A DNA stretch of 5,041 nucleotides from Parafilimonas sp. (GTDB lineage Bacteria > Bacteroidota > Bacteroidia > Chitinophagales > Chitinophagaceae), in the NCBI GenBank assembly GCA_023251275.1, contig JAHEZC010000252.1:1-5041 (forward strand), given 5' to 3'. Under the pieces are notes generated by a model. The model saw only the letters and a program-made list of their open reading frames with translations. It was not told the DNA's origin and did no database searches. The stretch's first letter is position 1, and each line of letters begins with the position of its first letter. Below, piece by piece: positions 1 to 5,041 of the stretch. The position numbers were made by a program, and so were the translations under genes.

Positions 1-267
1 AATTATGGTTTTATTGCCAGTCGTAAAACTGTGAAAACATTAAGCGATGAAAAAGGCATCATAAAAGATATGGGAAGTCAATCAGATCCTTTATACATTA
101 TTACATACACAGCACATAATACATCACTTTTTCCTTATAACCTGCCAAATCATTTTCAGGTTGACGGGAAAAGAATTGTTTTCAGCGGCAATATAAAAGA
201 GATGCATTTGATGGAAGATGAGCACGGTGTATATTTTGAAATAAGCAGGATAAATTCTTTTCCATAA
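1..267 (+). CDS. C-terminal part of a small protein of unknown function (5'-truncated by window edge)
   Basis: The frame is open from the first base to a TAA at 265-267, giving about 88 residues, so the gene probably begins left of the window; a GTG at 31 is a possible but less likely start. The visible part has no membrane segment or signal peptide. It contains DEKGIIKDMG, then alternating short hydrophobic stretches (PLYIITYTA, RIVFSG, VYFEISRI) and a NLPNHFQVDGKRIVFSG segment, which reads as a small beta-rich domain. Similar NLP..F..DG..V.FSG patterns occur in small secreted or lipid-anchored Bacteroidota proteins, so an export signal may lie in the missing N-terminus; this is inference. 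It converges on the lipoprotein gene, with 49 bases between the stop codons and no strong terminator in that gap. No function can be assigned. Confidence 0.6.
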   Translation, partial: NYGFIASRKTVKTLSDEKGIIKDMGSQSDPLYIITYTAHNTSLFPYNLPNHFQVDGKRIVFSGNIKEMHLMEDEHGVYFEISRINSFP

Positions 268-316
268 GGGAACGCAGAGGTCTGTAATTAATGAACATTT
301 ATTCTGCCGGTAAAAA

Positions 317-925
317 TTACCTGCTGCCGCCAGAGACCATGATTATATCATTAATTTTTTTCGCAGCTTCTATAAATAATTTTCTTTCTGTGTTGCCCGG
401 GCAGCATTTTTCGAAAAATTGCGGTTCGTAATAAGATGGATTAACCAGCTTTGCTTTTGTGATGATCCATAAACGCGAAGTAGCACCGTCGTTGATTGTA
501 CAATTTTTAGTACCGTTGGTACAAAAGTCTTCACCATTATCTCCTTTTATTTTCCACACTTCATTTTTTTCGATGAATTGCAAGATACTATCACAGGATT
601 CTTTTGAAACAACCACCGGGTTAATATTGCAGGATATAGCAGTAGTCTTATCAAGAGCGGGTTTGTACCTGACAAAATAATTGTAACCTGTCCACTCGTT
701 TTTGTTGAGAGTAATAATATAGTAAGTAGCAGAACGCCCCCATGCATAATTTTCTGTAGCGTATGCAAGCACAATGTCATTCTTTTGCTGCAGTGAATTT
801 AACACTGAATCATCAATAGCTTCCGCTCTTCCAAACTGATCAAATCCCTGCATAGAAATTTTCTGACTGTTGCTGCATGAGGTCAGTATAATGATCAAAA
901 TGAATAGTGGGAAAATTGTTTTCAT
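317..925 (-). CDS. Cysteine-rich lipoprotein of unknown function
   Basis: The 202-residue product starts with a lipoprotein signal peptide: Lys2, a hydrophobic core (FPLFILIIIL) and the lipobox LTSC, with the lipidated cysteine at residue 17. Ser18 and Asn19 follow, with no obvious retention or surface-export tag. The mature protein should sit on the periplasmic side of the envelope. I do not recognise a named domain. The body is soluble and mixed alpha/beta, with six further cysteines at 99, 111, 135, 142, 174 and 175. Cys135/Cys142 (FCTNGTKNC) and the adjacent pair in EKCCPGN look suited to disulfides or metal binding. The start ATG at 923-925 is chosen because the signal peptide begins right there and a TAnnTTTG promoter element lies 20 bases upstream. 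It appears to be a single-gene unit, convergent with the partial plus-strand gene and separated from the thioesterase by a repeat-rich gap. Confidence 0.85.
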   Translation of the reverse strand: MKTIFPLFILIIILTSCSNSQKISMQGFDQFGRAEAIDDSVLNSLQQKNDIVLAYATENYAWGRSATYYIITLNKNEWTGYNYFVRYKPALDKTTAISCNINPVVVSKESCDSILQFIEKNEVWKIKGDNGEDFCTNGTKNCTINDGATSRLWIITKAKLVNPSYYEPQFFEKCCPGNTERKLFIEAAKKINDIIMVSGGSR

Positions 926-944
926 GATATGTTTCTATAGGTTT

Positions 945-952
945 CAAATATA
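945..952 (-). promoter_or_regulatory. Bacteroidota-type -7 promoter element for the lipoprotein gene
   Basis: On the minus strand this reads TATATTTG, an exact match to the TAnnTTTG -7 consensus of the Bacteroidota primary sigma factor. It ends 19 bases before the lipoprotein ATG, which would give a short leader. No TTG-type -33 element is visible at the expected distance upstream, where the sequence is the CACAAACC-type repeat tract, so only half of the promoter is supported. Confidence 0.5.
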
Positions 953-971
953 AGTATTCTGAAAGATTTCC

Positions 972-1003
972 GGTTTGTGGTTGGTGGTTTGTAGTTTGTG
1001 GTT
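972..1003. repeat. Degenerate GTTTGTGGTT repeat tract
   Basis: The plus strand carries GTTTGTGGTT at 973-982 and again at 994-1003, with a partial copy GTTTGTA at 987-993 between them. The tract is made almost entirely of G and T on one strand. It lies between the thioesterase stop and the lipoprotein promoter and codes for nothing. Because all copies point the same way it cannot form a hairpin terminator by itself. Its role is unknown. Confidence 0.6.
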
Positions 1004-1024
1004 CACCTATTCAAATACTTCTTC

Positions 1025-1072
1025 AACAATTCAGCCATTTAACAATTCAACTAATCAACAATTCACGCATCC
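1025..1072. repeat. 16-base-period repeat with AACAATTCA core
   Basis: The core AACAATTCA begins at 1025, 1041 and 1057, exactly 16 bases apart; the seven bases between cores vary. The third core overlaps the stop codon of the thioesterase gene (TGA on the minus strand, 1063-1065). On the minus strand the core reads TGAATTGTT. This is downstream of the peptidase-thioesterase pair and lacks the GC-rich stem of a terminator. Confidence 0.65.
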
Positions 1073-1479
1073 CACTCTTTATCTTTTCGGAAAACAGTTC
1101 CCTTGAATAAAGCCACAAGGTCGCCATTTTCTTTTTCAATTCTTACTTCATAAATTCCAATCCGGATGCTCACATTTTTTTCAAATGCAGTTGCAATGAT
1201 TATATCTCCTGCATACAAAGGTTTTATATGAGAGATGGAAGTTTCTATAGAAACAGCCTGCCTGCCATGACTGTTAGATGCAAATGCCAGTGCACTGTCA
1301 GCAAATGAATAAGTAATACCGCCATGAGCTATTGCAAAGCCGTTGCACATTTCAGGGCGCACAGTCATTTTCAACTTACAAAAACCTTCCCGTTCTTCGA
1401 GGCGTTCAATACCGAGCCACTGGCTGAAGAGATCTTTAGCCATCATGTGATTGATGATTGACGTGACTTTCGATTGCAT
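1063..1479 (-). CDS. PaaI-like hotdog-fold acyl-CoA thioesterase
   Basis: This is a 138-residue single-domain protein of the PaaI/4HBT hotdog thioesterase superfamily, which hydrolyses acyl-CoA (in PaaI, phenylacetyl-CoA derivatives) to free acid and CoA in the cytoplasm. The diagnostic segment is NGFAIAHGGITYSFADSALAFASNS, with His52, Gly53, Gly54 and Asp61; Asp61 corresponds to the catalytic aspartate of E. coli PaaI. The C-terminal ETSISHIKPLYAGDIIIATA segment is also family-typical. The ATG at 1477-1479 is preferred: it lies 8 bases after the peptidase stop codon and gives the usual family length and residue numbering. An ATG at 1513-1515 in the same frame would add 12 residues inside the end of the peptidase gene. 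The tight spacing implies co-transcription with the peptidase. No other phenylacetate-degradation gene is visible, so the substrate is unknown. Confidence 0.88.
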   Translation of the reverse strand: MQSKVTSIINHMMAKDLFSQWLGIERLEEREGFCKLKMTVRPEMCNGFAIAHGGITYSFADSALAFASNSHGRQAVSIETSISHIKPLYAGDIIIATAFEKNVSIRIGIYEVRIEKENGDLVALFKGTVFRKDKEWDA

Positions 1480-1487
1480 GCTATTAT

Positions 1488-3497
1488 TTACTTTTTCATG
1501 TAGGTATTGAACCATTCAATCTGTTGTTCATACCTGAATTTCTGGTAGCTTGGAACTTTTATCCCGTGATTTTGATTGGGATAAATGATCAGTTTTGTCG
1601 GAACACCAAGCGATTTTAATGCCTGGTACATTTGTTCCGCCCCGACCGATGGCACATTAAAATCATTCTGGCATGCCATAAAAAGTGTGGGGGTTTTTAT
1701 TTTATCCGCTTTAAAAAACGGGTACGAAACTTTCATCCACTTATCCAGGTTTTTCCAGGGCGGGCCGAGTTCATTTTCATATTGATTAATATATTCATCC
1801 ACGCCGTACATGCTCAACTGCAACGCGCTGCCAGCCCCGCTGCATGCTGCTTTAAAACGTATATCGGTTGCGATGCTGTAATCTGTTAGGATTCCTCCGT
1901 AGCTCCATCCAAAGATGCCAATTCTGTCCGGGTCTGCAATACCCTGAGCTACGAGATAATCAACAGCGCCGAGAATATCTGCTACTTCTTTATTGCCCCA
2001 ATCTCCATAGATAGCTCTTGTAAAATCATCGCCCCGGCCGGTGCTGCCACGATAATTTATCTGGGCTACTGCATAGCCTGCAGAGGCAACAGACTGTGCA
2101 ATGAAATCAAATTCATAATCGTCCTGGCCCGTAGGCCCTCCATGAATATACATTACCAAGGGAAGTTTTTGCCCGACAACTGCGTTTGCCGGTTTGTATA
2201 ACAATCCTGAAACAACAGTGCCGTCATTACTCTTACTTTTAAAACCTTCCACAGATGCAAGTTGCAAAGGCGCAAGAAATGAATCCTGCACATTTGTTAA
2301 CCGCCGTGTATTACCATTTTCCAGGGCAAATACTTCAAACGGTAATTGCGGCTCACCCATCAACGCAGCCCAATTTCCGTTGGCAGGATTTAATTGCAGC
2401 TCTGCAAACATCCTGTCTCCTGTGCAGATCTTCGTCATATTTCCGGTATTTGCGTTAAACAAGACAACATTACTTTGCCTGTCATCTTCCATAAGTACGG
2501 CAATTGAGCTTCCATCCTTGTTCCACCGGAGATTTGAAACAGGCCTGTCAACAGGTTTGGATAATAACTTCGGAGTGCCGCCATCTTTAATAATGACAGC
2601 TAAAATATCTTCCCCATACATGGTAAAGTTTTCATTGCTGCTGCTTTGCAGGTATGCAATGTTTCTGCCATCAGGACTCCATTGCGGCTGATCGTCATGC
2701 CCTGCCCACGTGGTCAACTGCTTCATTGAGGCTCCCGGCTTTGCATCCATTACATAAATATCTGTATTCTCATTTTTATCGGGTTCAGCAGTGCGGTTAC
2801 TTGCAAATGCAATCTGTTTCCCATCAGGACTCCACGCAGGCGAGATTTCATCGTATCTGCCTGATGTGAGCGTATCAATGTCTTGAGATTCGATGTCGAG
2901 CAAATAGAAATGGATGGCTCTGCGGTCAAGGTACCCGATATAATCTTCCTTGAAATGATAACGATCCATCACATAAGGCACCCGGATCTTTGATTTAGCG
3001 GTATCGGAAAAGTCCTGGTCTTTCATTACAAGCAGAACATTTTTGCCATCAGGACTCCATTCATAATCTTCGATTTCACCTTTTACATCAGTTATTTTTT
3101 TACCCTCTCCTCCACGCCTGTCAAGCAGCCACAACTGGTTGATATCTTTGTCATTCTCATCTTCGTCCTCATTTCCGGATTTTCGGGAAGACAGGAAAGA
3201 AAGATACTTACCGTCAGGACTCCATTTAGGAGAAGATTCATCTTCAGGACTATTGGTAAGCTGTACATTTCCCTTACCATCCCAGCTTATCATCCATATA
3301 TCATCGTTGCGGTCATCTTTTGCAGTATCCACCGTACTTACTACGTACGCCACCCAATTGCCATCGGGTGACACCTGCACATCGCTTACATCCTGGAGTT
3401 TATATATATCAGAAGGATTGAGGGGGCGCTTATTTTGGGCATTTACTGAAATTGAAATACAAAGAATGAACAATGAGAGGGTAACATTTTTTTCCAT
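1488..3497 (-). CDS. Secreted S9-family (prolyl oligopeptidase/acylaminoacyl-peptidase-like) serine peptidase
   Basis: The 669-residue protein has a signal peptide (MEKN, a hydrophobic core VTLSLFILCISISV, likely cleavage NA|Q after residue 20), so it should act in the periplasm or outside the cell. Residues about 25-400 form a TolB/PD40-type beta-propeller with repeated SPDG blades: VSPDG (near 43), WSPDG at 92, 147, 222 and 273, and a degenerate WNKDG near 325. Residues about 410-669 are the alpha/beta-hydrolase domain: HGGP at 452-455, nucleophile Ser532 in GWSYGG, Asp612 in NDFNVP and His644 in NQNHG complete the triad. Family members release dipeptides or acylated residues from short peptides, the propeller limiting access to the active site. 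Length and domain order are normal and the triad is intact, so it is probably active; exact specificity cannot be read from sequence. The ATG at 3495-3497 is fixed by the signal peptide. The thioesterase follows 8 bases downstream. Confidence 0.95.
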   Translation of the reverse strand: MEKNVTLSLFILCISISVNAQNKRPLNPSDIYKLQDVSDVQVSPDGNWVAYVVSTVDTAKDDRNDDIWMISWDGKGNVQLTNSPEDESSPKWSPDGKYLSFLSSRKSGNEDEDENDKDINQLWLLDRRGGEGKKITDVKGEIEDYEWSPDGKNVLLVMKDQDFSDTAKSKIRVPYVMDRYHFKEDYIGYLDRRAIHFYLLDIESQDIDTLTSGRYDEISPAWSPDGKQIAFASNRTAEPDKNENTDIYVMDAKPGASMKQLTTWAGHDDQPQWSPDGRNIAYLQSSSNENFTMYGEDILAVIIKDGGTPKLLSKPVDRPVSNLRWNKDGSSIAVLMEDDRQSNVVLFNANTGNMTKICTGDRMFAELQLNPANGNWAALMGEPQLPFEVFALENGNTRRLTNVQDSFLAPLQLASVEGFKSKSNDGTVVSGLLYKPANAVVGQKLPLVMYIHGGPTGQDDYEFDFIAQSVASAGYAVAQINYRGSTGRGDDFTRAIYGDWGNKEVADILGAVDYLVAQGIADPDRIGIFGWSYGGILTDYSIATDIRFKAACSGAGSALQLSMYGVDEYINQYENELGPPWKNLDKWMKVSYPFFKADKIKTPTLFMACQNDFNVPSVGAEQMYQALKSLGVPTKLIIYPNQNHGIKVPSYQKFRYEQQIEWFNTYMKK

Positions 3498-3617
3498 AAA
3501 GAGATTTTAATATGAGATATTTTTTCAGACCGGCTGAGAAACTATATTGTTGTGTCAATTTTAAAATATTGCATAATTCGGGAGAAATAAGAATGTTGTC
3601 ATTTATTCTGATTTTTC

Positions 3618-3652
3618 AGAAATTACAAGGGAATACTTTAAGAAATTACAAG
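3618..3652. repeat. 12-base direct repeat upstream of the peptidase gene
   Basis: AGAAATTACAAG occurs at 3618-3629 and again, perfectly, at 3641-3652 on the plus strand (CTTGTAATTTCT on the minus strand). The copies start 23 bases apart, about two helical turns, so both would face the same side of the DNA. They lie 121-155 bases upstream of the peptidase start and downstream of the terminator of the neighbouring operon, where an operator or activator site for the peptidase-thioesterase pair could be. That role is inference; a chance repeat in AT-rich DNA is possible. Confidence 0.5.
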
Positions 3653-3691
3653 ACCTGTTTCATTTGAAAACATCTTTTTTTTATTAATAAA

Positions 3692-3715
3692 CAAGGCGTC
3701 ATTCCTACCGCCTTG
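3692..3715 (-). terminator. Rho-independent terminator of the molybdenum hydroxylase operon
   Basis: A perfect 7-bp stem (CAAGGCG at 3692-3698 pairing with CGCCTTG at 3709-3715) encloses a 10-base loop. Reading on the minus strand, it begins 21 bases past the stop codon of the FAD-subunit gene and is followed by a T-rich stretch, TTTATT, then an A-run. The T tract is interrupted, so termination may be incomplete, but position and stem fit a terminator for the genes to its right. Confidence 0.7.
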
Positions 3716-3736
3716 CCTTTATAAACAAAATTACTT

Positions 3737-4570
3737 TCATGCTACCGCACGCAATGCTTTTTTCAAATAGACTTTAGCAAGATGCCTCCTGTATTCTTCC
3801 GATGCATAATGATCACTCAATACATTTACTCCTTGTAATGCAGCATCAGCCGCATCAGCAATGGACGCCTCATCCAAAGTATTCCCGGAAGCCGCTTGTT
3901 CAGCCCCATTGTCCCGGAAAGGGGTATCGGCCACACCTGTGAAAGCAACAGTTGTTCTTCCGTCTGCATGCCTCACAACTGCACAACCGACAAGGGCAAA
4001 CCTTGAAGCAGGTTGCGGAAATTTAAGATACACAGTCCTGCTTCCATCTTCCGGTACAGGGACATGGATCGCCGTAATGATCTCACCATCCTGTAATGCT
4101 GTGCTAAACAACCCCTGGAAAAAACCTGCTGCCGGTATATCGCGGCTCTCTCCGCTGCCCTGCACTTTAATTGTGGCTTCTGCTGCGAGAACGAGTGCAC
4201 CCCAATCGGCTGCAGGATCAGCATGCGCAAGGCTTCCGCCGATTGTTCCATAATTTCGGACCTGTACATCGCCGATCATGGATGCGCCTTCTGCAAAAAA
4301 TGGAAGCTTATCTTTTATCAAATCACTGCTTGCGATTGCGGCATGGGTGGCAGCGGCTCCGATAATGATTATACCATTATCTTCTTTTATTCCTTTGAGA
4401 GACGAAATGCCTGCTATATCTACCAGCTTTGAAGGTTGGTTTAAACGAAGCTTCATTGCGGGTAAAAGGCTATGCCCACCTGCCAGGATCTTTCCATCGC
4501 TGCCTGATAAAACAGCAATGGCTTCTTCCACTGTTCCTGCTTTTTGATATTCAAATGAAACGGGTATCAT
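3737..4570 (-). CDS. FAD-binding (medium) subunit of a xanthine/CO-dehydrogenase-family molybdenum hydroxylase
   Basis: The 277-residue product matches CoxM/CutM-type medium subunits in length and architecture. These bind FAD and carry electrons from the 2Fe-2S small subunit to the final acceptor. The N-terminal domain has the first FAD motif, AGGHSLLPAMKLR (residues 30-42), and the second, NYGTIGGSLAHADPAAD (residues 106-122). The GLFSTALQDGEIITAIHVP segment and the C-terminal domain (about 170-277) are also family-typical. There is no signal peptide, as expected for a cytoplasmic complex. The ATG at 4568-4570 starts the conserved opening MIPVSFEYQKAGTVEEA. It lies 40 bases after the large-subunit stop and is the last gene before the terminator at 3692-3715. 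It is therefore co-transcribed with, and a partner of, the large subunit. The enzyme substrate (CO, purine, aldehyde or N-heterocycle) cannot be decided from this subunit. Confidence 0.93.
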   Translation of the reverse strand: MIPVSFEYQKAGTVEEAIAVLSGSDGKILAGGHSLLPAMKLRLNQPSKLVDIAGISSLKGIKEDNGIIIIGAAATHAAIASSDLIKDKLPFFAEGASMIGDVQVRNYGTIGGSLAHADPAADWGALVLAAEATIKVQGSGESRDIPAAGFFQGLFSTALQDGEIITAIHVPVPEDGSRTVYLKFPQPASRFALVGCAVVRHADGRTTVAFTGVADTPFRDNGAEQAASGNTLDEASIADAADAALQGVNVLSDHYASEEYRRHLAKVYLKKALRAVA

Positions 4571-4610
4571 ACGATTGATAATTTTGAAATTAGAAATTGA
4601 AAATTTGCGA
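4571..4610. repeat. AT-rich intra-operon spacer with period-7 repeat
   Basis: The 40 bases between the large- and FAD-subunit genes contain GAAATTA (4586-4592) and GAAATTG (4593-4599) in tandem, followed by the related AAAATTT. No Shine-Dalgarno sequence is present before the FAD-subunit start, in keeping with Bacteroidota translation initiation. No promoter or terminator is apparent, which supports read-through between the two subunit genes. Confidence 0.4.
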
Positions 4611-5041
4611 TTAGTCCATCATCGCTCTCCACACCCTTTCAGATGTAAGCGGCATTCTGATGTCTTTTACTTTATGGCCGCCGCTCCACAACGCATCTAT
4701 CACAGCGTTGACGACAGCGGGTGTTGACCCGATTGTTCCTGCCTCCCCTGCACCTTTTACACCAAGCGGATTATGCGGGCATGGTGTAACCTGGGTGGCT
4801 GTTTCAAACAAAGGAAAGTCATCAGCACGCGGCATGCAGTAATCCATATAAGAACCATTGGTAAGTTGCCCGTTCTCATCATATTCCGCTCCTTCAAACA
4901 GCGCTTGTCCAATGCCCTGTACAACACCGCCATGTATTTGTCCTTCCACGATCATGGGATTGATCACATTACCAACATCATCTACTGCAATAAAACGATT
5001 CAATTTTACTTTGCCTGTTTCTTTATCTATTTCGACAACTG
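4611..5041 (-). CDS. Molybdopterin-binding (large) subunit of the same molybdenum hydroxylase, C-terminal part
   Basis: The frame is open to the right edge of the window, so only the last 142 residues or so of a protein usually near 750-800 residues are present. The segment starts VVEIDKETGKVKLNRF and continues AVDDVGNVINPMIVEGQIHGG. That GQIHGGVVQGIGQALFE stretch is a conserved molybdopterin-cytosine-dinucleotide-contacting region of CoxL-type subunits. Further on, GVKGAGEAGTIG carries the glutamate (codon at 4743-4745) that acts as general base next to the molybdenum in this family. The protein ends TSERVWRAMMD. The active-site loop that separates true CO dehydrogenase (AYxCSFR) from related hydroxylases lies outside the window, so the substrate is undetermined. 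The FAD subunit follows 40 bases downstream. A 2Fe-2S small subunit is expected upstream of this gene but cannot be seen. Confidence 0.93.
   Translation of the reverse strand, partial: VVEIDKETGKVKLNRFIAVDDVGNVINPMIVEGQIHGGVVQGIGQALFEGAEYDENGQLTNGSYMDYCMPRADDFPLFETATQVTPCPHNPLGVKGAGEAGTIGSTPAVVNAVIDALWSGGHKVKDIRMPLTSERVWRAMMD

Noticed and set aside
309..321. GGTAA/TTACC inverted repeat as a terminator between the convergent genes
   Set aside because: The stem is only 5 bp and AT-rich, overlaps the lipoprotein stop codon, and has no following T tract on either strand that would make it convincing.
1480..1515. Upstream ATG extension of the thioesterase, overlapping the peptidase gene
   Set aside because: The added 12 residues lie within the peptidase coding end and do not fit the family N-terminus; the ATG at 1477-1479 gives normal length and places the catalytic aspartate at residue 61.
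2194..2691. 165-codon open frame on the plus strand
   Set aside because: It lies wholly antisense to the peptidase gene, whose frame carries clear family motifs; the product has no recognisable domain and looks like a shadow frame.
3525..3537. TCAG/CTGA inverted repeat in the peptidase leader
   Set aside because: A 4-bp stem with a 5-base loop is expected by chance; there is no supporting context.
3556..3563. Minus-strand TAAAATTG as a -7 element for the peptidase gene
   Set aside because: It has one mismatch to TAnnTTTG and sits 59 bases before the start, but no -33 TTG is found at a suitable distance, so it is too weak to annotate.
3726..3733. Minus-strand TAATTTTG, an exact TAnnTTTG match
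   Set aside because: It lies just after the FAD-subunit stop and upstream of the terminator stem, more than 220 bases from the peptidase start, so a transcript from it would run into the terminator. Chance match in AT-rich DNA is more likely.
3861..4253. 130-codon open frame on the plus strand
   Set aside because: It is antisense to the FAD-binding subunit, whose protein is strongly family-like; the antisense product has low-complexity Ala/Pro/Ser composition.

Overview
The window looks like chromosomal DNA from a member of the Bacteroidota, most likely a Chitinophagaceae/Sphingobacteriia-type soil or freshwater bacterium. The evidence is a moderately AT-rich sequence, no Shine-Dalgarno motifs before the starts, an exact TAnnTTTG-type -7 promoter element, a secreted S9 peptidase whose signal peptide ends in the typical NA|Q, a lipoprotein with an LTSC lipobox, and degenerate A/T-rich simple repeats between genes. 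The family-level placement is inference.

Layout, left to right: (i) the C-terminal end of a small plus-strand protein of unknown function (1-267). (ii) A convergent minus-strand gene for a cysteine-rich lipoprotein of unknown function (317-925), with a likely promoter at 945-952. (iii) A 137-base gap holding two kinds of degenerate short repeat (972-1003 and 1025-1072). (iv) A minus-strand gene pair: a secreted S9 prolyl-oligopeptidase-family peptidase (1488-3497), followed 8 bases later by a PaaI-like hotdog thioesterase (1063-1479). (v) A 239-base intergenic region with a 12-base direct repeat (3618-3652) and a rho-independent terminator (3692-3715) for the upstream operon. (vi) The end of a minus-strand molybdenum hydroxylase operon: the C-terminus of the molybdopterin-binding large subunit (4611-5041, cut by the window edge), then the FAD-binding medium subunit (3737-4570).

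Functionally, the large and FAD subunits belong to one CO-dehydrogenase/xanthine-dehydrogenase-type enzyme. Its 2Fe-2S small subunit is not in the window and presumably lies upstream, beyond 5041. The medium subunit is the last gene before the terminator. The peptidase and thioesterase are probably co-transcribed, but no shared pathway is evident. All complete genes are on the minus strand.

I saw no mobile element, CRISPR array, RNA gene or defence system. The least explained items are the cysteine-rich lipoprotein, the spaced direct repeat upstream of the peptidase, and the 16-base-period repeat that runs into the thioesterase stop codon.
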